From DYGX01 sp035325905 (GTDB lineage Bacteria > Chloroflexota > Anaerolineae > Aggregatilineales > Aggregatilineaceae), in NCBI GenBank assembly GCA_035325905.1, contig DAOKYY010000037.1, positions 1 through 30,050 on the forward strand: a DNA stretch of 30,050 bases, written 5' to 3'. This document shows positions 23,788-30,050 of the stretch, piece after piece. The notes beneath the pieces were generated by a model. The model did not search any database and was not told the DNA's origin. It saw nothing but the letters and a program-made list of their open reading frames with translations. How positions within the stretch are numbered: position 1 is the stretch's first letter; each line of letters begins with the position of its first letter. A program made the translations under genes and the position numbers.

Positions 23788-25302
23788 ATGATCGAGCGCC
23801 GTTTCTTCCGTGTTGTCCGCTTTTGGCTGGCGCTGGCCGTCGCCCTGACGCTCGCGCCGCTGTCGTCCAGCCTGGCCCAGGCGCCCGGCGACGACCCGCT
23901 GGCGCGTTTCGCCCCGGCGATGCGACCTGACTTCATTGGCGACCTGGCCGATTATCCTGGCGCGCCACGCTACGCCATCGACCTGACGCTGGCGCTCGAC
24001 GAGAGCGGCGCCACGCTCGACGGCTCCCAGCAGGTGCGCTACACCAACCGCACGCCTGACGCGCTCGACGAGATTGTCTTCCGGCTGTACCCCAACCTGC
24101 GCTCGTATGGCGGCGAGATGGCCGTCTCGAATGTGACCGTGGACGGCGCGACAGCGGAAACACGCCTGGACTCCACCCGGACGGTGCTGCGCGTCGCGCT
24201 GCCGGAGCCGCTCGCACCGGACGCGGAGACGACGCTGGCGCTTGATTACGAGATCCGCGTCCAGGCGGAGCGCCAGCGTCTCTACGCCCAGTTCAGCTCT
24301 ATCGGCGGCGTGCTGGCCCTGCCCAATGCCTACGCGGTGCTGTCGGTTTACGAGCCGGGCGCCGGCTGGTGGGATGTCGCCGCGCACCCGCAAGGGGATG
24401 CCGTCTACAGCGAGACGGCGTTCTACGAGGTGTCGCTCAGCGCGCCGGAGAGCCTGATCATCGCCGCGACCGGCAGCGAGATCTCGGTGAGCGAGGGCGA
24501 CGCGGGGACGCTGGTGCATCACTACGTCGCGCCGCTGATGCGCGATTTCGCCTTCTTCGCCAGCGAGCAGTATGTCACGCTGAGCGGCGAGGAGGGCGGT
24601 GTGACCATCACGCTCTATTACGACCCCGCGCGGCCCAACGCCGCGCAGAACGCGCAGATCGCGCTGATCCTCGCCAAAGAAGCGGTCTACGTCTTCAACG
24701 AAGCGTTTGGGCCGTATCCCTTCTCCGAGCTGGACATCGTCCAGACGCCGACCGGCGCCGGGGGAATCGAGTATCCGGGGCTATTTGTCGTGGCGGACCG
24801 GGTGTGGGACGAAGCCGCCGATTACTTCCTGTTCGTGATCGTCCACGAGACTGCGCACCAGTGGTGGTACAGCCTGGTCGGCAATGACCAGACGCTCGAT
24901 CCCTGGATGGACGAGGCGCTGGCGCAGTTCGCCGTCGCGCTATTCATCGGCAAAATGGAGGGCGAGGGCGCTTATCACGCCTCCATGAACAGCTACGCCG
25001 AGCAGGTCAGCAGCTTCACGGGGCTGGCGGTGGACCTCGACCGCCCGATCGGCCTGCCGGTGAGCGACTACTCAGGCCGCGCTTACTTCTACATGGTGTA
25101 TCAGAAGGGGCCGCTGTTCTTCGGCGCGCTGGTCGAGCGGTTCGGCGTGGAGGCGGTCGTCGCCGCGCTGCAAGACTACTTCGCCGCCTACCGCTACGGT
25201 ATCGCGGAGCCGGTCGATATGCTGCTCAGCTTCGAGCAGAGCCTGGGCGAAGACCTCGACGCGCTGTTCGCGGAATGGGTCGGGGATTTTCCGGTCGGGT
25301 AA
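23788..25302 (+). CDS. Secreted M1-family (gluzincin) metallopeptidase
   Basis: Predicted exported zinc peptidase of 504 aa. A signal peptide (RRFFRVVRFWLALAVALTLAPL, cut near SSLAQ) precedes an M1-type N-terminal beta domain with LALDESGATLDGSQQVRYTN and EIVFRLYPNLR. The active site is H353-E354-T-A-H357, and E376 lies exactly 18 residues after the second His (WMDEALA), the M1 zinc pattern. The usual GxMEN substrate loop is replaced by GAGGIEYPG (about 326-334), so the exopeptidase-type N-terminal recognition may differ. The protein is shorter than classical aminopeptidase N and lacks most of its C-terminal helical domain. GGAG (23776-23779) serves ATG 23788. Downstream gene is convergent. 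Peptide scavenging is the likely role. Confidence 0.88.
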   Translation: MIERRFFRVVRFWLALAVALTLAPLSSSLAQAPGDDPLARFAPAMRPDFIGDLADYPGAPRYAIDLTLALDESGATLDGSQQVRYTNRTPDALDEIVFRLYPNLRSYGGEMAVSNVTVDGATAETRLDSTRTVLRVALPEPLAPDAETTLALDYEIRVQAERQRLYAQFSSIGGVLALPNAYAVLSVYEPGAGWWDVAAHPQGDAVYSETAFYEVSLSAPESLIIAATGSEISVSEGDAGTLVHHYVAPLMRDFAFFASEQYVTLSGEEGGVTITLYYDPARPNAAQNAQIALILAKEAVYVFNEAFGPYPFSELDIVQTPTGAGGIEYPGLFVVADRVWDEAADYFLFVIVHETAHQWWYSLVGNDQTLDPWMDEALAQFAVALFIGKMEGEGAYHASMNSYAEQVSSFTGLAVDLDRPIGLPVSDYSGRAYFYMVYQKGPLFFGALVERFGVEAVVAALQDYFAAYRYGIAEPVDMLLSFEQSLGEDLDALFAEWVGDFPVG

Positions 25303-25328
25303 AAGCGGCGGAAAGCGGCTCCTGGTCG

Positions 25329-26051
25329 TCAGCCGGAGTGGACGGCTTCGACCGTCGCGTAGAGGCTCAGGCGCAGCCCTTCCGCGATGCCCTGCGATCC
25401 GGTGTTGCGCAGCGCGTGGCGGTAGCACAGCACGCCGCCTTGCGCCTGCACCTGCCTCGCGACCGCCGAGACGACCGCCTTGCCCAGCCCCTGCTGGCGA
25501 TAGTCAGGATCGGTCAGCACGCCCACGTCCACCAGCCCCAGCCAGGGGTATGTGCTCGCCGCAGCCACCAGACGCGCCCCATCGAACACCCCGAACGGAA
25601 TCTGCTGCTCCAGGCTGATGTCGGCCTCGCCCCGATCATCCGGCGCGCAGCGCGCCAGAAATTCGCCAAACGCGGCGCGATCGGCCCCGGTCAGCGCCCG
25701 GACGGTGTAGCGCGCGTCCGGCGTGAACGGGCGAAACGTCGCCTCGTCGAGCATGTAGACCTTCATGTGGCCGACGCGCGCGCCCTCGGCGCCCCACGCC
25801 GCCACGAAATCCGCGCCGCTTAGCCGGCGATCGGCGGGGTGCGCGGCGACCAGCGCCTCGACCCGCGCGCGCAGCGCGGGCGGCACTTCGACGCCCACCC
25901 GCGCGCCAACCGGTATCAGCTCCAGCCAGTCGTCCCACTGCTCCGGCGCAACCGGGACGAGCGTCGTGCCGGGCCGGTCCAGCGCGTCCGGCGCGATGCC
26001 GTAATGTGCGGCCAGCAGCGCCTCCATCCGCCGCCGAAACTCAGGCGACAT
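25329..26051 (-). CDS. GNAT-family acetyltransferase with N-terminal extension
   Basis: Acetyl-CoA-dependent transferase of 240 aa; substrate unknown. The C-terminal half is a GNAT domain: YTVRALTGADRAAFGEF, GLVDVGVLTDPDYRQQGLGKAVVSAVAR (acetyl-CoA loop RQQGLGKA) and a late motif HALRNTGSQGIAEGLRL. The first 110 residues form a separate alpha/beta region (MEALLAAHYGIAPDAL, WDDWLELIPVGARVGV) that I do not recognise; it may be a diverged second GNAT-like domain or a substrate cap. ATG 26051 has GAGGGG 5 bases upstream. The stop lies 26 bp from the peptidase stop (convergent). It is separated from mutS2, transcribed in the same direction, by a 10-base tandem repeat. Confidence 0.85.
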   Translation of the reverse strand: MSPEFRRRMEALLAAHYGIAPDALDRPGTTLVPVAPEQWDDWLELIPVGARVGVEVPPALRARVEALVAAHPADRRLSGADFVAAWGAEGARVGHMKVYMLDEATFRPFTPDARYTVRALTGADRAAFGEFLARCAPDDRGEADISLEQQIPFGVFDGARLVAAASTYPWLGLVDVGVLTDPDYRQQGLGKAVVSAVARQVQAQGGVLCYRHALRNTGSQGIAEGLRLSLYATVEAVHSG

Positions 26052-26061
26052 TCTGCCCCTC

Positions 26062-26106
26062 GCTGCTTTTTGCTGCTTTTAGCTGCACTCTGCTGCTCTT
26101 CGCTAA
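26062..26106 (-). repeat. Exact decanucleotide tandem repeat between mutS2 and GNAT genes
   Basis: GCTGC (last unit GCTAA) begins at 26062, 26072, 26082, 26092 and 26102, an exact 10-base phase with consensus GCTGCTTTTN. The mutS2 stop codon (plus CTA, 26103-26105) is inside the last unit. Confidence 0.8.
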
Positions 26107-28508
26107 CTGCTCGGCACCAGGCTGACGACGGTCACGCCGTCGCCGCCTTCCTTCTCGTCGCCGCGCGCGTATTTTTTGATCAGCGGATGGCCGTTCAGCC
26201 GCTCGCGGACGGCCTGGCGCAGCGCGCCCGTGCCCTTGCCGTGAATGATCCGCACGAAGGGCAGCCCGGCCATATATGCCGCGTCCAGATAGTCCTCCAG
26301 CGCCGGGATCGCGTCCTCGACTGTCTGGCCGCGCAGGTCAAGCTCCAGGCCGGGCGAGGCCGGGCGGCTGGCGATCGACGGGTCCGGCGACCCGCCGGAG
26401 CGGATGACGCGCTTCTTCTTATCGCGCTTGCTCTCGGTCTTGCTGCGATAGGCCAGGTCGTCCAGCTTGGCGCGCAGGCGCAGCCGCCCCACCTGGACCT
26501 CGGCGTCTTCCTCGCCCAATTCCAGAATCTGCCCTTCCACGCCCAGCGATTGCACCCAGACGATGTCGCCCAGGCGCAGCGCGCGCTCGCCGTCCACGTC
26601 GTCCGGCATCTCGACCGCCGGGGCGGGCATCTCGCTGATCTCGCCTTCAATCGCCTTGACCTCGTCGGTCACGCGGCGGATGGCTTCGAGCGGCTGCCCG
26701 GCGGCGGACAACTGCTTGCGCACGCGGCGAATTTCGGCGCGCAGGTCTTCAAGCTCGGCGGCGGCCTCCAGGCGGGACTGCGCCAGCACTTCGCGCCGCT
26801 CCTGCTCGATCGCTTCCAGCCGGGCGCGGAGCGATTCGCGTAGCTCCTCGGCGTGGGCCTGGGCGCGAGCCGCCTGGGCGTGCGCCTGGCGCGTTTCCTC
26901 GCGCGTCTTGTGGATCTCGTCCAGCAGATCGTCGGCGATCAGGTCTTCCTCAGTGATCAGCCCGCGCGCCTGCTCGATGATCGACGCGGGCAAGCCCAGC
27001 CGCTCGGCGATCGCCAGCGCGTTGGAGCGCCCCGGCAAGCCGACGATCAGGCGATAAGTCGGCGCGAGCGTCTCCAGGTCAAACTCGACGCTGGCGTTGC
27101 GCACGCCCTTCTTCTCGTGGCTGTAAATCTTCAATTCCGGGTGGTGCGTGGTGACGAGCGTCGTCACGCCGCGCGCCACCAGGTCATCGAGCAGCGCGCG
27201 GGCCAGCGCCGAGCCTTCGGCGGGATCGGTTCCCGCGCCCAGCTCGTCAAGGATGACCAGCGACCGCTCGTTGGCGACTTCCAGGATCTCGATGATCTGC
27301 GTCATGTGCGACGAGAACGTCGAGAGCGACTGCTCGATGCTCTGCTCGTCGCCGATGTCCGCGAAGACATCCTCGAACACGGTCAGGCGCGAGCCGGGCG
27401 CGACCGGCAGGTGCAGCCCGCACTGCGCCATCAGCGCCAGCAGGCCGACCGTCTTCAGCGCGACGGTCTTGCCACCCGTGTTCGGGCCGGTGATCACCAG
27501 CACATACGTCTCCGGGTCGATGTCCACGTCAATCGGCACGACCGTCTTGGGATCGAGCAGGGGGTGGCGCGCGCTCAGCAGGTGGATCGTGCTGCCGGGG
27601 TGCGGAAAGGGCGCCTCGCGGAAGCCGATCAGCTCGACCGGGTTGGCGTCCAGCGCGTCGGCGTACTTGGCGCGCGCGAAGATCAGGTCCAGCTCGGCCA
27701 GCGTCTCGACCGTGCGGATGATGTAGCGCGCTTCGTGCCCGACCATCTCGCTCAGCTCGCGCAGGATGCGGCGGACCTCGTTTTCTTCTTCCAGCTCCAG
27801 CTCGCGCCAGGCGTTGTTCAGCTCGACCGTCGCCAGCGGCTCGATGAACAGGGTCGCGCCGCTGGAGCTTTGGTCATGCACGATGCCGGGAATGCGCCCC
27901 TTGAACTCGCTCTTGAGCGGGATGACATAGCGCCCGTGCCGCTGGGTGATCAGCGTTTCTTGCAGGTATTTGGCGTTGTCCGCGTTGTGGACGATGTTGT
28001 GCAGCTTGCCTTGCAGCCGGTCGAAGGCGACACGCATGTCGCGGCGCACCGTCGCCAGCTTGGCGCTGGCCGAGTCCTGCACCGCGCCGGTTTCGTCTAG
28101 CACGCGCGCGATCTCATGCTGCAAGCCGGTGCATTCCTCCAGCCGGTCGGTGATCGCGGCCAGCAGCGGGAACTGGCTCTGCATCCGCCCCAGGGTGCGG
28201 CGCAGCGTGGTCGCCTGGCGCAGCGTGGCGCGGATGTCGAGCAGCGTCGCCGGCTCCAGCGAGATGCCGCGCGTGGCGGACAGCGCCGCCGGGCGCACGT
28301 CGCGCGCGCCGCCGACCGTCGTCTGCGGGTGTGATCCGAGCAGCAAGCGCGCCTCGGTCGTCGCCTGCTGGCGTTCCTGCGCGTCTTCGAGGTAAGGGGT
28401 CGGGCGCAGCGCGCGCGCCAGTTCCGCGCTGGCCGAGAAGGCGGTGAAGCTCGCCAGCCGCTCCAGAATCTTAGGCAGCTCAAGCGTGCGCGCCGATTTT
28501 TCGTTCAT
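26103..28508 (-). CDS. mutS2: Endonuclease MutS2 (MutS-II with KOW-like and Smr domains)
   Basis: Cytoplasmic DNA- and ribosome-associated ATPase of 801 aa. MutS2 lacks the mismatch-recognition domain of MutS, and is linked in other bacteria to suppression of recombination and rescue of collided ribosomes. Visible: core beginning RTLELPKILERLASF; MutS ATPase with Walker A GPNTGGKT (341-348, K347), VFADIGDEQSIEQSLSTFSSHM, Walker B LVILDELGAGTDP and VTTHHPELK; a long charged coiled coil (TREETRQAHAQAARAQAHAEEL onwards); a KOW-like segment GDIVWVQSLGVEGQI; and an Smr domain with LDLRGQ and HGKGTG (H756). Start 28508 (MNEKSARTLEL) matches typical MutS2 N-termini; ATG 28547 would add 13 residues. 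Neither has a clear ribosome site. Confidence 0.93.
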   Translation of the reverse strand: MNEKSARTLELPKILERLASFTAFSASAELARALRPTPYLEDAQERQQATTEARLLLGSHPQTTVGGARDVRPAALSATRGISLEPATLLDIRATLRQATTLRRTLGRMQSQFPLLAAITDRLEECTGLQHEIARVLDETGAVQDSASAKLATVRRDMRVAFDRLQGKLHNIVHNADNAKYLQETLITQRHGRYVIPLKSEFKGRIPGIVHDQSSSGATLFIEPLATVELNNAWRELELEEENEVRRILRELSEMVGHEARYIIRTVETLAELDLIFARAKYADALDANPVELIGFREAPFPHPGSTIHLLSARHPLLDPKTVVPIDVDIDPETYVLVITGPNTGGKTVALKTVGLLALMAQCGLHLPVAPGSRLTVFEDVFADIGDEQSIEQSLSTFSSHMTQIIEILEVANERSLVILDELGAGTDPAEGSALARALLDDLVARGVTTLVTTHHPELKIYSHEKKGVRNASVEFDLETLAPTYRLIVGLPGRSNALAIAERLGLPASIIEQARGLITEEDLIADDLLDEIHKTREETRQAHAQAARAQAHAEELRESLRARLEAIEQERREVLAQSRLEAAAELEDLRAEIRRVRKQLSAAGQPLEAIRRVTDEVKAIEGEISEMPAPAVEMPDDVDGERALRLGDIVWVQSLGVEGQILELGEEDAEVQVGRLRLRAKLDDLAYRSKTESKRDKKKRVIRSGGSPDPSIASRPASPGLELDLRGQTVEDAIPALEDYLDAAYMAGLPFVRIIHGKGTGALRQAVRERLNGHPLIKKYARGDEKEGGDGVTVVSLVPSS

Positions 28509-28583
28509 CACGTGCCCGGTCTGCGGGCGCGAGGTAGTCGTGTCCATGTTGGTCAGTCCGTAAACGTCCGTTCGTCGGTCAAG

Positions 28584-28600
28584 GCAGGCTGAAAGCCTGC
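28584..28600 (-). other. Small perfect hairpin in the mutS2 leader
   Basis: GCAGGCT-gaa-AGCCTGC, a 7-bp stem with a 3-nt loop, 8 bp beyond the main terminator in the direction of mutS2. No T-run follows on either strand. It may be a second regulatory stem. Confidence 0.45.
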
Positions 28601-28643
28601 AAACAAAACGCCGTGGCGTGTCAGGTCCCCGACACCCACGGCG
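28601..28643 (-). terminator. Intrinsic terminator upstream of mutS2
   Basis: Minus strand: CGCCGTGG-GTGTC pairs with GACAC-c-CCACGGCG (13 bp, one bulged C, 8-nt loop aggtcccc in plus sense), followed at once by TTTTGTTT (28608 to 28601). A complete terminator in the direction of mutS2, about 55-95 bp before its start codon. It ends a separate small RNA or acts as a leader attenuator. Confidence 0.75.
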
Positions 28644-28795
28644 GTAGAGTCAATCCGGCTGGTTCGCCCCTGGCTTAGCGGCGCGTCCCGGCAACGGCCC
28701 ACGGTGTGAGTGTGGCTGGCAGGTGGATTATCGAGCAAACCGTCACCGGACGCCTCCTTTCGCTTCGCTCAGACACGATCTCAGGCGCAAATTCC
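28601..28795 (-). ncRNA. Candidate structured small RNA or mutS2 leader (about 195 nt)
   Basis: Bounded by a consensus promoter and an intrinsic terminator on the minus strand. The centre folds into a long stem: plus 28683-28697 (GCGTCCCGGCAACGG) pairs with 28740-28753 (CCGTCACCGGACGC), 14 bp with two G-U pairs and one bulge, extendable outward by AGCG/CGCT and CTG/CAG. Length, promoter and single long hairpin would suit 6S RNA, but I do not recognise its conserved bubble. An attenuated leader is equally possible. I could not match it to T-box, cobalamin, SAM, ZTP or c-di-AMP riboswitch cores. Confidence 0.45.
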
Positions 28796-28801
28796 GCGCG
28801 A

Positions 28802-28830
28802 AGTATAGCGGCGGCGGCTTCGCTTGTCAA
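28802..28830 (-). promoter_or_regulatory. Near-consensus sigma70 promoter towards mutS2
   Basis: Minus strand TTGACA (28830-28825), exactly 17 bp, TATACT (28807-28802). Start of transcription near 28795. It is among the best promoter matches in the window and diverges from the gene at 28912. Confidence 0.8.
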
Positions 28831-28843
28831 CGGCGGCGCACGC

Positions 28844-28872
28844 TTGCCAAGCCCGGCGATTCTGGCTACTGT
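28844..28872 (+). promoter_or_regulatory. Weak divergent promoter of the acidic protein gene
   Basis: TTGCCA (28844-28849), 17 bp, TACTGT (28867-28872). The -35 sits 14 bp from that of the mutS2 promoter, and both lie in a direct repeat CGCTTG(T/C)CAA (28821-28830 and 28841-28850). The -10 is poor. Confidence 0.3.
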
Positions 28873-28911
28873 TATGGGCGGCAACATGATGCGGATGGCG
28901 GCGCTGGCGCG

Positions 28912-29385
28912 ATGACACCTAAAGGAACCCTTTTTTTTGACGAGTGGCAGGCGTGCCTGCGCGCGCACTACATCCACGTCATCCGCACGCAGGACACAGT
29001 CACCGAGCCGACGCTGCGCCACGTGCTGCTGACCACCGGCCTGACCGAGGACGAGTTGGACGCCTTGCGCGCCGAGGCGCTCGGCACGGCAGGCGACGCG
29101 CACGACGCGGTCGAGATGCCGGCCGCCCTGGTCGAGGCGCCCCTGCCCGGCGAGCGGGACCTGCCGGACGAGCCTGCTTACGAAGACGAGCTGGTGCCCG
29201 AAGCCATCCTGGAAGCTCTCGCGCCGGACGAACCCGACCTGCCCATCGAGCTGCCTCCCGACGCCACTGACGAAGCCGCTGGCGTGGATGCCGCCTCGGA
29301 CACCGGCGCGGACGCGACCGAGGACGGCATCGAGACGCCGCAGCCGCCCGTCACGCCGCCGCCCAGCCAGCTTTCGCTGTTTTGA
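28912..29385 (+). CDS. Small acidic protein ending in a beta-clamp-binding motif (QLSLF)
   Basis: Unrecognised protein of 157 aa. Residues 1-58 look folded and helical (FFDEWQACLRAHYIHVIRT, then TEPTLRHVLLTTGLTEDELDAL). Residues 60-140 are a disordered-looking acidic tail with about 25 Asp/Glu and one Arg in 80, rich in Pro and Ala. The last five residues, 153-157, are QLSLF after a PPP linker: the same form as the consensus pentapeptide QL(S/D)LF by which polymerases, MutS and other repair proteins bind the DnaN sliding clamp. ATG 28912 is the only start that avoids the promoter region; its ribosome site is weak. It diverges from mutS2 and is followed by tadA. A role at the replication fork or in repair is inferred from the motif only. 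Confidence 0.75.
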   Translation: MTPKGTLFFDEWQACLRAHYIHVIRTQDTVTEPTLRHVLLTTGLTEDELDALRAEALGTAGDAHDAVEMPAALVEAPLPGERDLPDEPAYEDELVPEAILEALAPDEPDLPIELPPDATDEAAGVDAASDTGADATEDGIETPQPPVTPPPSQLSLF

Positions 29386-29431
29386 TTCGCGCGTCCCCGC
29401 TCAAATCGGCCTTCCGCCGGGGCGGCGCGCG

Positions 29432-29440
29432 TGGTATAAT
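29432..29440 (+). promoter_or_regulatory. Extended -10 promoter of tadA, probably leaderless
   Basis: TGG-TATAAT: a perfect -10 at 29435-29440 with the TGn extension. No -35 is needed or seen. The tadA ATG (29450) is only 9 bp after the box, so the transcript would begin at or within about 3 nt of the start codon. Confidence 0.7.
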
Positions 29441-29449
29441 GCCCGCGCA

Positions 29450-29911
29450 ATGGACGACCTGACCTGGATGCGTCTGGCGCTAGACGAAGCGCGGCGCGCG
29501 ACCGAGCACGGTGACGTGCCGATTGGCGCGGTGATGGTGCGCGGCGGCGAAGTGCTGGCGCGGGCGCATAACCGGCGCGAAGTCGATGGCGACGCGACGG
29601 CCCACGCCGAGCTGCTCGCTATCCGCCAAGCCTCGCAGGCCATCGGCCATTGGCGGCTGGAAGGCGTGACGCTCTACTGCACGCTGGAGCCGTGCGCGAT
29701 GTGCGCGGGGGCGATGATCCTCGCCCGGCTGCCGCGCCTGGTCTACGGGGCGCACGACCCGAAAGCCGGGGCCGGGGGCAGCGTGCTCGACCTGCTGAAC
29801 CACCCCCAGCTCAATCACCGGGTTGAGGTGACGGGCGGGGTGCTGGCGGACGAGTGCGCCGCGCTGATCGTGGAGTTCTTCGCGGGGCTGCGCGCTCAGG
29901 GCCAGAAATAA
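29450..29911 (+). CDS. tadA: tRNA-specific adenosine deaminase
   Basis: Deaminates A34 to inosine in the anticodon of tRNA-Arg(ACG), in the cytoplasm; essential in most bacteria. 153 aa, a normal length. Zinc-site motif HAE (52-54) with catalytic Glu54, then PCAMC (81-85), followed by the TadA segment RLVYGAHDPKAGAGGSV, which distinguishes it from cytidine and guanine deaminases. Also visible are MRLALDEARRA and DVPIGAVMV at the N-terminus. The start at 29450 is fixed by the family N-terminus; no ribosome site lies upstream and the promoter -10 is 9 bp away, so translation is probably leaderless. It follows the acidic-protein gene by 64 bp but has its own promoter. Confidence 0.95.
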   Translation: MDDLTWMRLALDEARRATEHGDVPIGAVMVRGGEVLARAHNRREVDGDATAHAELLAIRQASQAIGHWRLEGVTLYCTLEPCAMCAGAMILARLPRLVYGAHDPKAGAGGSVLDLLNHPQLNHRVEVTGGVLADECAALIVEFFAGLRAQGQK

Positions 29912-29937
29912 ACAAAAAATCGGCTCAAAACAGCCGA
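29912..29937 (-). terminator. Intrinsic terminator reading towards tadA (minus strand)
   Basis: TCGGCT (29920-29925) pairs with AGCCGA (29932-29937). On the minus strand the stem is followed by TTTTTTGTTT. On plus no T-run follows. It suits a convergent gene to the right of the window. Confidence 0.6.
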
Positions 29938-30009
29938 AGACAGCAGAAAGGCGGCAAAAAAGCAGCAACAGGCGATTTTGAGCTAATCGCTAGCTGCTAA
30001 CCGCTATGT
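29938..30009 (-). repeat. Composite decamer-like and heptamer repeat after tadA
   Basis: Minus-strand reading gives GCTGC-TTTT-type units between 29938 and 29970, and GCT starts at 29982, 29989, 29996 and 30003, exactly 7 apart. Both repeat families meet here. I see no gene in 29938-30050. Confidence 0.7.
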
Positions 30010-30050
30010 GAACTATCGAAAGTCATTGGCGTATCGGCCCGGCGTGGGGA

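Noticed and set aside
28644..28795. Cobalamin riboswitch in the mutS2 leader
   Set aside because: AGCCAGG...ACCAGCC on the minus strand resembles the B12 box only with extra bases inserted, and the other conserved elements (CCGCNACTG, GGNAA) are missing.

Overview
The window is GC-rich, densely coded bacterial DNA. I read 19 protein genes, no rRNA or tRNA, no CRISPR array and no insertion sequence. Gene content (BMP-type purine transporter, Ade-type adenine deaminase, MalEFG, MutS2 with an Smr tail, secreted fasciclin and M1 proteins) and the style of the intergenic DNA suggest a free-living heterotroph, possibly of the Chloroflexota (Anaerolineae-like). That placement is an inference; no phylogenetic marker in the window settles it.

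Layout. (1) 102-1634: malQ. (2) 1798-11381, all on +: a purine salvage block made of adenine deaminase, BMP-family binding protein, two-domain ABC ATPase, two permeases, xanthine phosphoribosyltransferase and GMP synthase. Together they would import purine (nucleo)bases or nucleosides, deaminate adenine to hypoxanthine, and turn xanthine into XMP and then GMP. (3) 11442-13125 on -: a GNAT acetyltransferase of lower GC, and a secreted DUF4397-fasciclin protein. (4) 13409-21288 on -: a maltodextrin operon, malE-malF-malG followed by a very large secreted GH13 enzyme with fibronectin III and starch-binding domains. A MalZ-like cytoplasmic GH13 (21742-23604) is divergent from it across a 453-bp control region. 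Starch is probably cut outside the cell, dextrins are imported by MalEFG, and MalZ and MalQ process them inside. (5) 23788-26051: a secreted M1-type metallopeptidase and a GNAT protein, convergent. (6) 26103-29911: mutS2 on -, then on + a small acidic protein ending in QLSLF, then tadA.

Most worth a second look: the small acidic protein at 28912-29385, whose last five residues match the beta-sliding-clamp-binding pentapeptide; the mutS2 upstream region, where a consensus promoter is followed by a roughly 195-nt structured RNA ending in an intrinsic terminator before mutS2; a family of intergenic repeats with exact 7-base phasing (and one with 10-base phasing) that supplies some stop codons; the C-tract/G-tract hairpin region ahead of xpt; shared motifs on both sides of the malE/malZ control region; and a probable leaderless tadA mRNA.

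Gene identities rest on visible motifs and remembered family features, with no database search. Regulatory calls come from reading the sequence and are weaker than the gene calls.
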